A stretch of DNA of 64,000 nucleotides from Niebla homalea (taxonomy: Eukaryota; Ascomycota; Lecanoromycetes; Lecanorales; Ramalinaceae), in NCBI GenBank assembly GCA_019925105.1, contig JAHGAU010000008.1, positions 1,612,001 to 1,676,000 of the forward strand, read 5' to 3'. Both the position numbers and the translations under genes were made by a program. The notes under the pieces were generated by a model that had not been told where the DNA came from, searched no databases, and saw only the letters and a list, made by a program, of their open reading frames with translations. Shown here in pieces: positions 12,325 to 24,451 of the stretch (within the stretch, counting starts at the first letter, position 1; each line of letters starts with the position of its first letter).

Positions 12325-13744
12325 GATGATGGTGTTGTTGTTGTTTTCCGCAATTCACCTCCGCAAAGATGGGTTATATATATGGAGGGCAGAGGGAAAT
12401 GTAGGACCTAAAGGTTGGACAATATATATGCGAGTGACTAATCCAACGCAGGTAAGTGATGCTATAGCAATGATGAGTGTATGTGTGTGCAAAAGCAGCG
12501 GGAAATTCTCATGTATGTACAATCGAACTCTCATGGAAAAATCGCACGCCTGAAATTTGTGGAAAATCAAATGGGTTTGGGTGGGCTAAACTGATTGGGG
12601 ACTACTTTAGAGAACTAGTGAGTCAATTGATTCTTGATCGTCCAAGTCATTGTCAACCGTGGTATTGAAATGATACCGTCTCTGGGCCTACCCGGCCTGT
12701 ACCGACTAGGAATACATCAATCAATCAATCAGTCGTGGTGCGTTGCTGTGAAGGTGAGAAGAAGAAAAGATTAACTCTCGGTTTTATCTACTCAAGTCTC
12801 TGGGTGAGCTCCTGCTGGGCCGATTTGTTGACATTTAGACACCCTCACCTGCACCCTCACCTGCACCCTCACCCGCACCCCCACCTGCACCCTCACCCGC
12901 ACCCCCACCTGCACCCTCACTTGCACCCTTACCCTCAGCAAGCCCCTCACCAGGCCCCTCACCAGGCCCCTCAGCAAACCCCTCAGCAAGCCCTTCAGCA
13001 AGCCCTTCAGTAAAGCCCTTTTGCTATGATGCAACGCCCGATGCCCGTACGCCCCTACCGCAACAGGGCCCAAAGACACCGTGATCTGGGTGGAGAACCC
13101 TGAGAGCTGAGCACGGCCTTCATACACCTGAAGGCTAGACGCTTTGATCTTCATGGTGCTCCCATAATTTAGAGCCCAAAAACAACCGGAATTTAAGTGC
13201 AGAATCTAAAGCCTTGAGCAGTAAAACCCATCAATCAAAAAATCTGCGGAAAAGTGCGGAATACGCGGAAAAGTCAATGTTTTTATTAGTAATAAAGATA
13301 TACGGAGGGACGATATTTCTGGTGATAGGTTACGACTTTTAAGCTCAGCCCCCCTTCGGGTGGTTGATCTCAGACTACATCTCACCGCGAGCACATTGAA
13401 CATCCGTCAAGTCTCGGTTCTGTCTTGATTAAAAGCAAGTAAAGGCGCCTGCCTACTCCTATCGCTAGCAGGTGGAAATCGTGCTCATGCTCATCGCTAG
13501 AAAGTGCTGGTAAAAAAAGGATAAGAACAAAGCTCGCCCCCTTGATTGATAGCCTTCCACCGTCCTTTCGTACCCCGTATTTCTTGCGACCGCCCCCGGT
13601 ATCGCTCCAAGCCATTGCTAGGGGCCATTAACAGCTCCGTTTCTGTATCCACTTTCTTCGAATCTCCATCCAGCACCTGTCCAGCCATGCTCGTTGCATC
13701 CTCTCGGCGACCGCCTTATTGCCCCCAAATACTTGTCCACCATC
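12325..13744. other. intergenic with minisatellites
   Basis: 1.4 kb between the ATG22 start and the 3' end of the DUF7707 gene. It contains a short (TCAA)n run near 12713-12733 and two 12-bp minisatellite blocks listed separately. Frames crossing the minisatellites encode only simple repeats and I do not call them genes. Confidence 0.6.
12840..13012. repeat. two abutting 12-bp minisatellites
   Basis: 12840 to about 12937 is a run of 12-mers close to CACCCTCACCTG with C/T and T/C variants. It passes directly into about 12938-13012, a run of 12-mers close to CCCCTCACCAGG and then CCCTTCAGCAAG. Both have the same 12-bp period and share the CCCTCA core, so one block may have been derived from the other. 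Strong C-on-plus strand bias. Confidence 0.9.
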
Positions 13745-14514
13745 CTACAGGACCAAAGCCCCCATCAACGCCACCAATCCCATCGGCACAATTTTCTCCG
13801 CGGCGGCCCCCGTGGCCGTAGCGGCGGGCGCTGCAGTGCCCGTGGTCGTCGAGCCAGCCGTAGCCATTGCCGTACTCGTGGCAGCCATGGTGCTAGTCAT
13901 AGCGGGCACGTTCGTGGCCATAAGGGTACCGCAGGTCTTGCAGCTGTCGGAGCCGGGGTTGGCCTGGCGACATTGCTGAAAGGTGGCTTGGCAGATGTGG
14001 TTGGGAAAGGTGTCGAGGTACTGGTCGATGTCGGTGGGTCCGGTGCCGTTGGAGCAGAGGCAGTTGTAGGTGAAGTCGGCCTGATGGGGGATGTTAGTGT
14101 GATGGATTTAGGGAAAGAGAGAGAGGGGGAAAAGGCCTGGTAAGGTAAGAAGAGGGCAGGAGACGTATACGTACTCCATTGCATGTGTTGGTCTTGATGA
14201 AATTGGGTCCACCGCAGAGGAGCGGGCAATTGTGGGTTTCACCTTGGCACCATTGATCTGGCGAGCACAGGGTTCTGTCAGCTCTCCGTTTTTCATCCAC
14301 AACATCATGACATTATTGTTGTTGCTGTTGTACAAGCTGGCGCGAGGGGGAAATCCCTATAGCTCACAGCAGGTTTGTTTTTTCAACATGAGGAGGGAGC
14401 AAACTTACTTCTCGTGGTCAGATCCACGGAACTCTGATCGAAGGTGCTGGTGCTATTCTGCGCGGCGGCAAAGCCAGCCAGAGCGACAACAACCGATGTA
14501 AATAGTGCCAACAT
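13745..14514 (-). CDS. secreted DUF7707-type, probably GPI-anchored protein
   Basis: Three exons (14409..14514, 14175..14257, 13745..14080) give 174 aa. Introns are 151 and 94 bp with GTAAGT and GTACGT donors. Residues 1-19 (MLALFTSVVVALAGFAAAQ) are a clear signal peptide. The cysteine-rich core has NQWCQGETHNCPLLCGG and CNGADFTYNCLCSNG followed by ICQATFQQCR and CKTCG, an even-numbered cysteine pattern typical of small fungal wall or surface proteins. A Ser/Thr/Ala-rich linker follows. The C terminus is hydrophobic (VPMGLVALMGALVL) right up to the stop, as expected for a GPI-attachment signal. It probably sits in the plasma membrane or cell wall. Family assignment to DUF7707 is from memory of the cysteine spacing; function unknown. 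Confidence 0.85.
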
Positions 14515-15302
14515 CTTTGCCACACGAGTCTCTTGTTTGGCAGTGTTCAATTACAGGTTTGTGTTATGTTCAATGTGCAATACAATGCAGAAGCTGATGA
14601 TGGGACTGAACAATGCTGGATCAGATGAGACTGAAGCGAAGAATGTTGGTTATGTTTCGGACAGTCGAGGAAAAGAAGTGGAGATTGGGTGACAATTTAA
14701 TGTTCAAGCAAGACAAGCGTTAAGCGTTTCGCACTAAGACCCACGTCGGGAAATCGGCCGCTGAGTGGAACAGGGACATATCGGGTCGAAATGGCAGTGA
14801 CCCTTTGGTGCGAAGTGCTGCATATTTCATTTGCTAGCGTGAGATAGAGATACGAGGTCAAGATATCCTACGGATTAATCCATGCCTTTGCCACTTACCT
14901 CGCTCGATAAGCATTATGCTCAACATCCGTCTTGAGGGGTGCTGCTTCACCTTCAATTGCTACGAGTCATCGAATAGAGTCCAATCGATACGTTTGTATT
15001 TGTTGACATGGTCTATACAATAGCGTATCTCCCTCGACGTACTCACTCCTCCGAGATCCAGAGCATGCGCTAGTCTATTCCATTCGACTGATGCCAGTTT
15101 CACCGATTGTTTGATTGAATACTGCACGCAGCGTTTGTGAAGACTCGAGGTGCAACGCTTTGTCCGCGGATCCTCCCTCACTGTCTTCTAGAGCGCGCGC
15201 CCTTGCAGCACATCCTTTGGCTGACCACCTTGATCGTGGAAGCTTCTGTGGTTTCCTTTTTTTGGTGTGACTCTGGTGCGTAAAGTCTATCCAGCCTCGT
15301 CC
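14515..15302. other. intergenic, no gene seen
   Basis: Promoter side of the DUF7707 gene and 3' side of the DUF7918 gene. A frame at 14960-15181 has no recognisable features. Nothing else was seen. Confidence 0.5.
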
Positions 15303-17479
15303 TCATAACTCCTCTTCTTCTTCCCTGTCCTCAAGCTTGATCTCCTTCCCCAATGCAGCCTCCTTCTTGGCCTTCCCCGGAATCGCCCCTGATCCCTCAC
15401 CAAACGCCCCGGCCAGCGAGATCGCAGGGCCGGGGCCCACGTTGCCTCCACCAATGTTACTGCTCCCACCTCCGTTAGTAATCCGATCGTGCTCAATGTT
15501 GCCCAGCACATCCGCTTTCACCCCTGTAAGCCCCACCCCAAACCGCTTCCGCATCTCTTCATCGTCCATCCCGGTCAAGCTGCTCCGAGCCTTCTTCAGC
15601 GGGCTGCCTACGCAGTCGGCGCCCACTGACGTCGAACCTGCTAAGCCGCTCGCACCAGAGAATGCGACACTGGGTAGCAAGGGCCCTGTTGATGCTGAAA
15701 TGGATAAAGATGGGGTGGAGGTTGGCGCATGTGGTGCTGGCGTCGAGGAGGGCATGCCGGGACTGCTCTCGCGCACGGGGGTGTTGGAGTCGGGTGGGGT
15801 TTTGCGGAATTTGTTTGGTGCGGTGGCAGGAGAGCCAGTGGGCATGTGGTCAGCGGAATGTTGACGTTTTAGCTACAGAGCATGTTTAGCATAACTTCAG
15901 GAGCATTCAAAGGACCAGACGGCTTGTCTTGGTCATGAGGAAGAGGTACGACCTACTTTTATCCTGCCAACCTCTTCCGCCAGCTCTCCCTGCTTCCTCG
16001 CCTCCTCGGGTGACAGGATACCATCCGCATCTTTTTCCTCTGCAATCTCGGCTCTGTTCACGACACCCTCGTCGATATCGATGTCCTCATCACTGTCCTC
16101 GTCGAGCTGCCGTCCCTTGCCAGCCTTGTCATTGTTGTTGCTCTTGCGACTCCTGTCGCCAGGATCTCGCATGTCTGAGAAGTTCTTGAGACCGTTGGAG
16201 CTGAGAGGCTTGAATTTGGAGAAGTCATCTTGCATTGATCTCCGCTTTCCGTTCGATGCCGGCGTTTTGGGTGCTGGCTTACTCGGGGTGGAAAGTATGC
16301 CCATCTTTTGAAGTTGTTCTGCAAGGGCCATTAGCTGCTCTGCGTCATGTATGTGAAAGGCCGATCCAACTCACTCTCTCCTCTATACAAAAAGGTGAAA
16401 ACGGCAAATGGCTTATCCTGTGGGTCAATTCCTGTGACCGTCTGTGTACTGATACTCTTCGGATCGAGCGTCTTCGGCTTTGCAAAACTGGTTGTATGAT
16501 CGACCTCTTCAGTCTCCCCTGGCTTCGAAACACAATCATCCCCGTCCATCCGATCCACATCCTCATCCCCATCGTGTGCATCGAACTGTGGTGAATACTC
16601 TCCCCTTCTGATCTCTCCAGACGCTAAAACCCTGTACAGCGCGACCTTGATCTGCCCTGCCGATTCCGGCACAGGATCATCATCCGAGTCTTCACTCTCA
16701 CTCCACAGCATCTGATCCGAGTCGTTGACATCCTCCAAGGGAGAATTGGTGTCATCCCCATAGCGCAATACGCCCTTTTCGTTCCGCGCTCTCCGGCCTC
16801 GTAACATATGGTCTGTCTCATCATCGCTATTGGAGTCCTTCTTAATCTTCCTCCGTCGCCGCTTATTCTCAATCTTCTGCCTCCGCTTCTCGATCTTGGC
16901 AGCTGCATCCTTCCCATCCAGGTCGAGGCCATTCAACCAGCGCTCCAGCCCGACTTCTCGGAAGAGGAATTCCCGCTCTGCGAGTCCTCCTCCTTCGGCG
17001 TCAGGCACACTGACCCATCGAGAATTAACCCAGGTTTCCTCACCCCGCCGGAGAAGGGTGGCTACCTCCTCTTTTGGCCGTCCGTCGAAGTAGATGTAGG
17101 CGGCAATGGTTTCGTTAGGGCTCGTGGTCAGTGGGGCGTATGGGGTGATGGGGCTGTTGTAGCGGCCCCTCTCGGTGCTCATCGGCATGCTGCCGACCTT
17201 TCTCGGCTGCGGGTAGGGATGCTCTAGGGTCGGTTTCGGGGAAGAGTAGGGCACATTGAGACCGGGAGTGAGGAGGGTGATGGAGATGGCAAAGGTAGAC
17301 TGTTCGGGGCGTCCATTGGCAATTGAAGAAGATGAGATATTATTTTGGGGGATCTTGGGAGGAGGCACGGGGATGTAGGAGCTGATGCGAGAGAAGCGGT
17401 TTTGCTTTTGGATGGAATGCTCCGGCAGAGGACCCTGGGGAGTGTGAATGCTCACTGCTAGACCTTTAAAGCAGGGCAT
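15303..17479 (-). CDS. DUF7918 domain protein
   Basis: Three exons (16375..17479, 15957..16318, 15303..15872) with introns of 56 bp (GTGAGT..TTGCAG) and 84 bp (GTAGGT..CTGTAG) give 678 aa. The N-terminal part (PCFKGLAVSIHT, then AAYIYFDGRPKEEVATLL and ETWVNSRWVS) is the fold usually labelled DUF7918 in ascomycetes. The domain closes with FTFLYRGEKQLQKMGIL, read across the first intron. The middle holds a basic Lys/Arg cluster (about residues 195-215, possible nuclear signal) and acidic Ser/Asp runs. The C-terminal third is Ser/Pro/Gly-rich and low complexity, ending in Glu residues. No catalytic motif is visible. The basic and acidic tracts suggest a nuclear protein, but that is inference. 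Confidence 0.8.
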
Positions 17480-18435
17480 ATTGTCGTAGTATTCCCGTGT
17501 GAAGGCTTGATGCTTGCAGTGAAAGTGAGGAGGATCAAGATATGAGGCTGGGCTTGCTGGCCGAATCTGGCAGTCTGCACAACGGACTGCACCTTGCTCA
17601 GGAGTCGACTAATGATAGCCTCAAAGGTCCGATCACAGGCTGTCTCGTGATGTGTTTTCTGGATGATTTGCAAATGGGAAGACGACGAGTTGAAGTGTTT
17701 GGCACCAACAGTTGTAGAAAATGAGTGAGGATGGCTGGGGGGGGCGATAAGCAAAGGTTGCCAACAATCACTTTCAGCTCAGGTCGGGACGTAGCCAGTA
17801 CATGCCATCAGCTACTCGAAAGAAGAATCGCTGGAAAGTGACAATGAAAGCAATGATTGCAGAAAGAGACATGAGCTGTGTTTGTCGTATGAAGCTTGAA
17901 GGTACTTCCGTACATCATTGTCTTGAAACATGTGATGCCCTCCACGCCTCCACCTGCTGCTAGAACTAAAAGCTAAAAACGGCTAGATACCCCCAAGGTC
18001 CGAATGGTCCCCTACCTAACCAGCTGGGCGGATCACCAGCCACCCACCATCATCCACCCCACCCACCACACCCACCACACCCCCATCATCCCCATAATCA
18101 TTAGGTATCTATTACCGATTTCAATGATTTCCCCTTTGCCTACGGAGGTACACTGAACCCTGTCAAGTCTTCCAAACGATCAACAACCTGCTAGCATCGT
18201 TCGGGCAAACAAGTGAAGCCAAAACTTCTTCATTAGTGAGTCATCCCTCAAACACTACACAGGGCTTGATGTGCAATTGAAAGCCAGATATGGGACTCCC
18301 CATATGTTCATCACTCATCATATGCCCATTCGGTGACCCGTTGCTTGCCAGCTCCTGGATTCCCCAACGCCGTCAGAACCCTTCCTTCATCTTCCACCAC
18401 ATGATGCGAGACTCTAGGTAGGACCATCCGTAATC
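17480..18435. other. intergenic with CCACC-rich tract
   Basis: Promoter of the DUF7918 gene. Around 18034-18095 a CCACC/CACCCACCACA-rich simple tract is present. No gene was seen. Confidence 0.5.
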
Positions 18436-20938
18436 TCATGTATTTGCCCACGAACATTCGCACATCTCCCCTTCATCGGGTATGTCACGCTTTCTGAAGA
18501 GCGCCCGGCGGAGTCTGCTGCCTCCATTCCCACCTTGGAGAACCTGGGCTTTGTGGATAGCGTATGTCTGATCACGATCACTCTCGACTTCGGTAATATT
18601 AACAATGTTGGGACTGCCATCAGCTCTAGCCACCGGGCCCAATCTCCAATTGTCCAAGACTTGAAACTGCTGGCAGTAAGCTTGGGATGGTAGTGCATCT
18701 CTTCTCTCCTCGATTTTGATGGTTTTCGGATACTCCGGCGGGCTTTGACGTTTGACCGTAGCAGGAATAGACGACGGCACGGAAGATGGCATGGCAGCGG
18801 CGGGGCTGGCTCCAACTTGGTCATATACGTAGATAAATCCATCGAGGGAGGTCCCGTTCCAAAAGCAGAACCACGGCCGATCTTTTGGTCCAGCATACGA
18901 GTTCTGGTCAAAGTCGGATACATTGGTCCCATTCGTTCCCAATTGCCGTTTGGAAAAGCCAGCCAGATCAGCAGCTACATCGCGCCATCTCTTCGTGAAG
19001 GGGCTCCAGTCCCGTTTGCTGGGAGGGGTGTTGGGGACCGATCCTGGGAAATCACTTTCGCGAACCACGACAGTCTTGTTGAATGGCTGCTGGAAGGTGT
19101 AGGCAGGACCGCGATGGACAGCGCTTCTGTCCCTCATGAGAATGAGTTCGGTAGGTCCTAAGAGCTCCGGAGGCTGAGCTCCATACCGAATTGGTTGGTT
19201 TGGAGGAGGACCGGGATATTGGATGTTGATGTACGGGGATGGCATGTTGTTCATCGTAGTCATTTCGATGTCTACCTGTAGGACGGCGCCCGTCGCACAA
19301 TCCCAAGCATTGTTCTGCATCGGATCCGTAATGCACGAGTTGCTGGTCGTTGACGGGTTGTCAAGTGTCACAACATATGAGCCAGTCGGCACTGTGGGCA
19401 GATGGGCCGGAGTCGAGGGCAAGGGTGCGGCATCCTCGGGAGTCTGCGCTGGTAGAATCGATGTTACAGTGGTGGCGACGGGAACACTATTATCATGTCA
19501 GCCTTCCCCATCTTTACAGAGAACGACGGATGACGGATGACTGACACAGAGGGCGAAGGCGACGATTGTGCCTCTGAGCTATTCTGAGCTCCTTTCCGAA
19601 CGCCCGACTTGTGGGCTAGTATGCCACCAATTATAGCACCGATGAGGATAGCCACGAGAAAACTGACGATTGCTGCAAGAAGCCAGCACGGCATCAAGCC
19701 CCAACATACCCTCCGTTTACTTCTGCCTTGTGCACGTCGGGTAGAATCACCCTTCTCCTGTTGCGATGATGCGGCTTCGACAGCTGTGGTTGAGCTCGAA
19801 GGGCTGATTTGGCTACCGGGTGGGTGTTGACTTGACGGTTGGGCGAGCGTGTGGCTTACGGAGATATTATCGTTGGACGGATTTCTGTTGTGCAAGGTCT
19901 CATCTGACGATCCGGCCTGCGGTGTCGGGCTGGAAGGAGAGTTCGGTAGGGCCTGTGCGATTAGACGTGGTGCCGAGGGAGAAGGAGGGAGGTGTGAGGG
20001 ATCAGGATAATTAGCAGCATCAGGATCTTCTTTTGGTGGAATATCGGTGGGATATCGTGTGTAGGGTGGAAGCTGCTCCGCATAGCCGTCAGGACCGATG
20101 AGATCATCGACATCCTCCCCATCAGGCCCGAGACGGCGATGATAAGCTCTCGGGGCAGGTCTTGAACCGGCAGGATATGATGCTTCAAGAAGACGATTCG
20201 AGTCATCAAATGGATCTGCATCGTCGTCCTCATCCACGGTGTTTTGAGGGTAGAGCGCATATGGTTGGGTTGGCCGTCTTGGGCCCGAATAAGATCGTTC
20301 AGGTCGGCGTACTGTTGAGCTGGTGGTGACGCTGGCGGTACGCGACAATCCGGTATCCTGAGCATACATTGCATAAGGATGACTAGGCCCGGTTGCGCCT
20401 TGATAAGGACTCTGTGCTCTTGTCATGCCAAGAGACGAGGTGGTCCGTATCGATCTCCTAGGTGTGGAAGATGAGGCTCCCTCGTCCGAGATAGAAGCCA
20501 TACTGTAGGATTGTGAAAGATGTGAGACCATTGAATTCTGCCTGGTAGGTTGTGGTGGCGATTGTTCTCTCCCAATGATCCTACTCTGTGTCCTCGCTTG
20601 TAATGGACCTTGGCCCGTGGATGTTGAAGGTCTCGGGGTTTCAGCCCCATAGCCGCCCGATAGGCCAGGGTCGGCATCCCCGTGGATTAGGGAGTGACTC
20701 GGCTCAAGATATGGATCCTCTGCATTTAGTGAGTATCCATTGTCGTCGCTGAAGATGTTGGGTATAGAGGAGAGTGTGGATCGGCCAGAAAGGTGGGACG
20801 AGACGGTGGATTGACGTTCCATTGAGGCTGTTCCTGCCAGCCCCGGCACTCTCTCCACCGTGTTGATTTCACCCCCTGAGAACAGAAGAGAGACAGGGGC
20901 AATGGTCTTCCTCTGTACAGCAATCCACCATCCAGCAT
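18436..20938 (-). CDS. DUF7820 single-pass membrane protein
   Basis: About 796 aa. A long Ser/Pro/Gln-rich, presumably cytosolic N-terminal half is followed by one transmembrane segment (about residues 415-440, WLLAAIVSFLVAILIGAII) with an upstream basic KRRVCWG stretch. The C-terminal half is extracytosolic, with Asn glycosylation sequons and cysteines (SYVVTLDNPSTTSNSC, WFCFWNGTSLDGFIYVYD). Main exons are 19546..20875 and 18436..19486, joined by a 59-bp intron (GTCAGT..AATAG). The frame at the 5' end has no ATG, but a strong acceptor (TTCTGTTCTCAG) lies at 20876. The best start is a 10-nt exon 20929..20938 (ATG CTG GAT G) joined by a 53-bp intron. An internal ATG at MERQSTV is the alternative. 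Function unknown. Confidence 0.75.
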
Positions 20939-21441
20939 CACATGATCCTTGTCATCAATCTGTCGCTTGGAGTCTCGGGGTTTTGTTGGCGGTTGTGGTG
21001 GGTGGGATCGATGAGATAATTGATTATTGCGACCAGCAGAAAAAAGGACAATCCCCCCCCCCAGACCTTGCAGACTAGCACTAGCAGAGGAACGGACGGC
21101 AAAGAGCGCCAAGCGGCCAAGAAGAGTAACGGACTAGCGGACTCGTGAGGCGTAAGGTAGCTTGGCGCCGATTCCCAAATCGAATTCGAATAATCCTGAA
21201 TTCAATGATCGAAATTCGAAAAATGCATAAACATGTACTGAACTTGGAAACATGAAGTCTATCGGAATTGTATCATCGTGTGTACATCTCAGAGGCGCCT
21301 CTCCATCCACAACGAAAGCGTTTCTCGCTGCCATGCAGCCTTGCTCCACCCTGAGATATTCTCCTCTTACTCATCCTCCAACAGTCAACGACCTCTGCAT
21401 CCTCCGCACAGCGATCCATGGTTATCTACATTATACGGCGT
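20939..21441. other. intergenic, no gene seen
   Basis: Promoter of the DUF7820 gene and 3' flank of HMG-CoA synthase. A G/C homopolymer (nine C on plus) occurs near 21052-21061. The open frame here continues the DUF7820 frame upstream of its acceptor without an ATG. Nothing else was seen. Confidence 0.45.
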
Positions 21442-22986
21442 CTATGCTTTGATATGGTATTTGCGTTGATACATTTCGTTCACTTCCGTGAGATAGTAGG
21501 TGTCCTTGGTGATCGTCTCCACGTCACCTTGAGGCTTGTAGTCTTTTTGGAGATGAGCCTTCTTCCGAAGGTCACACATCTGGCACTGTGGTCAATAATG
21601 CTTGATTGGACATCCATTGGGTGTGTGAACATACCTGATCGTACACCTCGGGCGCCACAGTCCTCCTGGCATCCAACCTTGCCTGCAGGTCCAACTTCGT
21701 CGCCATTTCGCTCACATCACCAACCGCTTTCAAACTAAACAACGAACTGGCTAGGCCACTGCCGTAGCTGAAGACAGCGATTCTCCGCCCCTTCATCTGC
21801 TCGCTTGCCACATTGCTGAGCAGTGCAACCATTGAACCATACACGCTGGCGCAGTACATGTTGCCGCACATGGTTGGGACCTGGATGCTTGGCTGCACTC
21901 TCGCCTGGAAATTCTTCTTACTGAGGCCCATGAACGTCTTCTCCACATTCTTGTCCGTCAGCGATGCCTCGTAGCTGAGTTCCTTCAGCTCCTTTGGCAC
22001 GGATTCGAAGACAGGGTTGTCAGGGTTGGCACGGTAGTCGTTGTAGAGCAAACGGCCGTACGACTTGGCCACAAGCTTGCAGGTTGGCGAATGGAACAGG
22101 ATATGGTCGAAGCGGTCGAGGGGTGTCGCCATCTCTCCCGGAGATTCGTAGACGCCGTTGGCGACGCCAGCACTCTGCAATCTCTCTTCACGCTCGTTGT
22201 ACGCCTTGTAGCAGGCGTCAACGGCCTGAGTATAGCAAGTGACAGAATAGTGGCCATCCACGACCGGGTATTCCGAGGTCAGATCGGGCTTGTAAAAGTC
22301 GTATGCGTGCTGCATGTATGTGCCTCTCTTCCCAGGCTCAAACACCAATGGCGCATCAGGTCCCACTAACATGGCAACGCATCCAGCACCTCCGGTAGGA
22401 CGTGCATTGCCCTTTGCGTATAGGGCAATATCCCCTGCACAGACAATGGCGTCCCGTCCATCCCAGGCTGAAGACTCCACCCAATTCACCGCGTTGAAGA
22501 GGGCGTTGGTTCCGCCGTAGCAGGCATTGACGGTGTCAACACCTTCGATGTTCGTATTGCCCGACTCTTCGAAAAGCTGCATGAGAACGGACTTGACAGA
22601 TTTTGATTTGTCCAACAAGGTCTCTGTACCAACCTCCACCCTCCCAATTGACTTTGGGTCTATCGAGTATTTTCTCAGTAGGGAGGACACGGTCGTGAGG
22701 GCGAACGAATAGATGTCTGAAGCAGCACGTTAGCATTCGAATGTGAATTGAGCCGGCCTTGGAAGTACCTTCTCTGTCATCGCAGAAGCTCATCTTTGTC
22801 TGGCCGAGACCAATCGTGTATTTCCCAGTGCTGACTCCATCGAACTTCTCGAGCTCCGACTGATCGACACACTGACATCTTGTCAAATCTGTGCGCGCCG
22901 TTAAAGGCAAAGTGGAACGGGCATACTTGACTGGGAAAATAGATCTCAATGGCCTTGATGCCGATGTGTTGAGGTCGAGACGCCAT
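21442..22986 (-). CDS. ERG13: hydroxymethylglutaryl-CoA synthase
   Basis: Condenses acetyl-CoA with acetoacetyl-CoA to HMG-CoA, the step before HMG-CoA reductase in the mevalonate/ergosterol pathway. Four exons (22927..22986, 22769..22871, 21635..22716, 21442..21579) with introns of 55, 52 and 55 bp give 460 aa, the family's usual length. The N terminus is [14 protein letters not shown], then [18 protein letters not shown]. The active-site cysteine lies in [18 protein letters not shown] (about C120). The block [16 protein letters not shown] contains the catalytic His region, and [12 protein letters not shown] is the conserved C-terminal motif. The last exon encodes [30 protein letters not shown], a typical HMGS ending. 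Divergently arranged with the HAD gene over a 457-bp spacer that carries an E-box. Confidence 0.97.
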
Positions 22987-23443
22987 ACCGGGCAGACTTA
23001 ATATCAAGTGATGCAATAGTTGTAGCTGTTCAAAGGGTCTACCGGCAGGCAACGAGAGTGTGCAAAGCTTGGCTACTGTGACGCCGACATTTGCCCAAAT
23101 GTACTTTCACCGAGTATATCCGTACCAATGCTTACACGTGATATGGGAAGCTACCGATACGTCCGGACCAAGGGAGATGATACGTGGATAAGGACCCTGC
23201 TTCAAGTCACGCTCTGCCGCCGTGAGGCTGACGAAAATCGAAAAAACTCTTCGTCCCAATGCGAGGCTCGCTTTTAGCTTGGATCTTTAGGGACGGACTC
23301 GGGTCACGGCCCGGGCAGTTCGTCAGATGGTTATATATGTCGGATCCTTGACATTTCTCACTCTTGGCTACTCCAGGATTGACTTCATCGACACAGCCTA
23401 TGAAGGGTGATGATATCGTCCGCTCTCCTGCCTTGAGGTCCCA
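22987..23443. promoter_or_regulatory. shared divergent promoter, HMG-CoA synthase / HAD gene
   Basis: The 457 bp between two divergent start codons must hold both promoters. An E-box is annotated separately. No other obvious element was assigned. Confidence 0.6.
23135..23142 (-). promoter_or_regulatory. ATCACGTG E-box, candidate sterol regulatory element
   Basis: CACGTGAT on plus reads ATCACGTG on the HMG-CoA synthase strand, 149 bp before its ATG. This matches the palindromic E-box/SRE half bound by SREBP-type bHLH factors. The placement upstream of a mevalonate gene is suggestive, but an 8-mer alone is weak evidence. Confidence 0.4.
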
Positions 23444-24451
23444 ATGTCGTTTAGCAAGCGGTTGATAATCGACCATCGGAAACCCCTTATCTTGACACTC
23501 GATGCTTTCGGGACCCTCTTCAGACCCCGAGAGCCCATTGCCCGACTCTATGCGCAGACTGCACGAAGACATGGCTTGAGTGGCTTTACTGATGAAGAAG
23601 TGGGAAAAAGGTTTCGCAGAGGTTGGAAAATCTCGGTCTAGTTAAGATAGCAAACCACTGATCTGCGTCTCACGCAAGCGTACAAGGCTGAGTATGCAAA
23701 GCACCCCAACTATGGAAAAGCTAGTGGCATGAAGCCAGCTGCTTGGTGGTCCAACGTGAGTGTCAGCATTGTTTCTCACTCAGGGTGTAGTGTTCCACTT
23801 TGGCTCGCGGTTCTCAGATCGCCCATTTGGGTCTCTGCTGTTGCTCTTATGGTCACTAAGCAGATGCAGGTCATTCATGACACTCTAGTGCCCTTTACAG
23901 CAGATGATGCATTGCCTGAAGCCTTGTTATCGGATTTATGGGATTTGTTTGGCACGAAACAAGGCTACGAGCTGTTTCCAGACGTCAAGGCATTTTTTCA
24001 ATCCATCGTCAAAATCAAGGAGAGGAAGATGTTTCCACAATTCACCACAGGCGTCATCTCAAATTCGGACGATCGAGTTCCAACAGTTCTTTCGAGCCTT
24101 GGCCTGCGCATCAACGGCAGGAGATATGGTCTTGCTGTCGACCCTGAGACGCATCCCGGCCTTGGGAACTGCGACGTGGATTTTATTGCTATGAGCTATG
24201 ATGTTGGATTTAGCAAGCCAGCTCAAGGCATTTTTAATGCCGCTCTCGAGATGTCGGGCCAGGAGATCCTCCCAGAGACTCAAATCATCCATGTAGGAGA
24301 CAACATTGAACAGGACTACCATGGTGCAGTTGATGCAGGATGGCAAGCCTTAATCCTAGCAAGTCGTTGTGCAGGGGAAATGCCTGAAGATATTGTACAC
24401 CTAGAGGATCTGGGTGAGCTGAATGCCATTCTGAGCCAAACAAATCCTTGA
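23444..24451 (+). CDS. HAD-superfamily hydrolase (HDHD3/DREG-2-like)
   Basis: Three exons (23444..23621, 23679..23755, 23870..24451) give 278 aa. Introns are 57 bp (GTTGGA..GCAAG) and 114 bp (GTGAGT..TGCAG). HAD motif I is LTLDAFGTLFRP: nucleophile Asp present, but the usual second Asp is replaced by Phe, as in DAYGTLF-type haloacid dehalogenases and DREG-2 relatives. Motif II is GVISNSDDRVP; the motif III lysine is in DVGFSKPAQGIF; motif IV is IIHVGDNIEQDYHGAVDAGW. The cap-side block YKAEYAKHPNYGKASG matches DREG-2 proteins. The phosphatase substrate cannot be predicted. The first intron's donor is non-consensus, so that junction is the weakest point. Confidence 0.85.

Noticed and set aside
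12792..13154. Val/Arg/Gln and Pro/His repeat proteins across the minisatellites
   Set aside because: They are translations of a 12-bp repeat in every frame; no non-repeat domain or splice structure supports a gene.
23207..23572. 121-codon minus-strand frame over the HAD start
   Set aside because: It lies antisense to the HAD first exon and in the divergent promoter; no family features.
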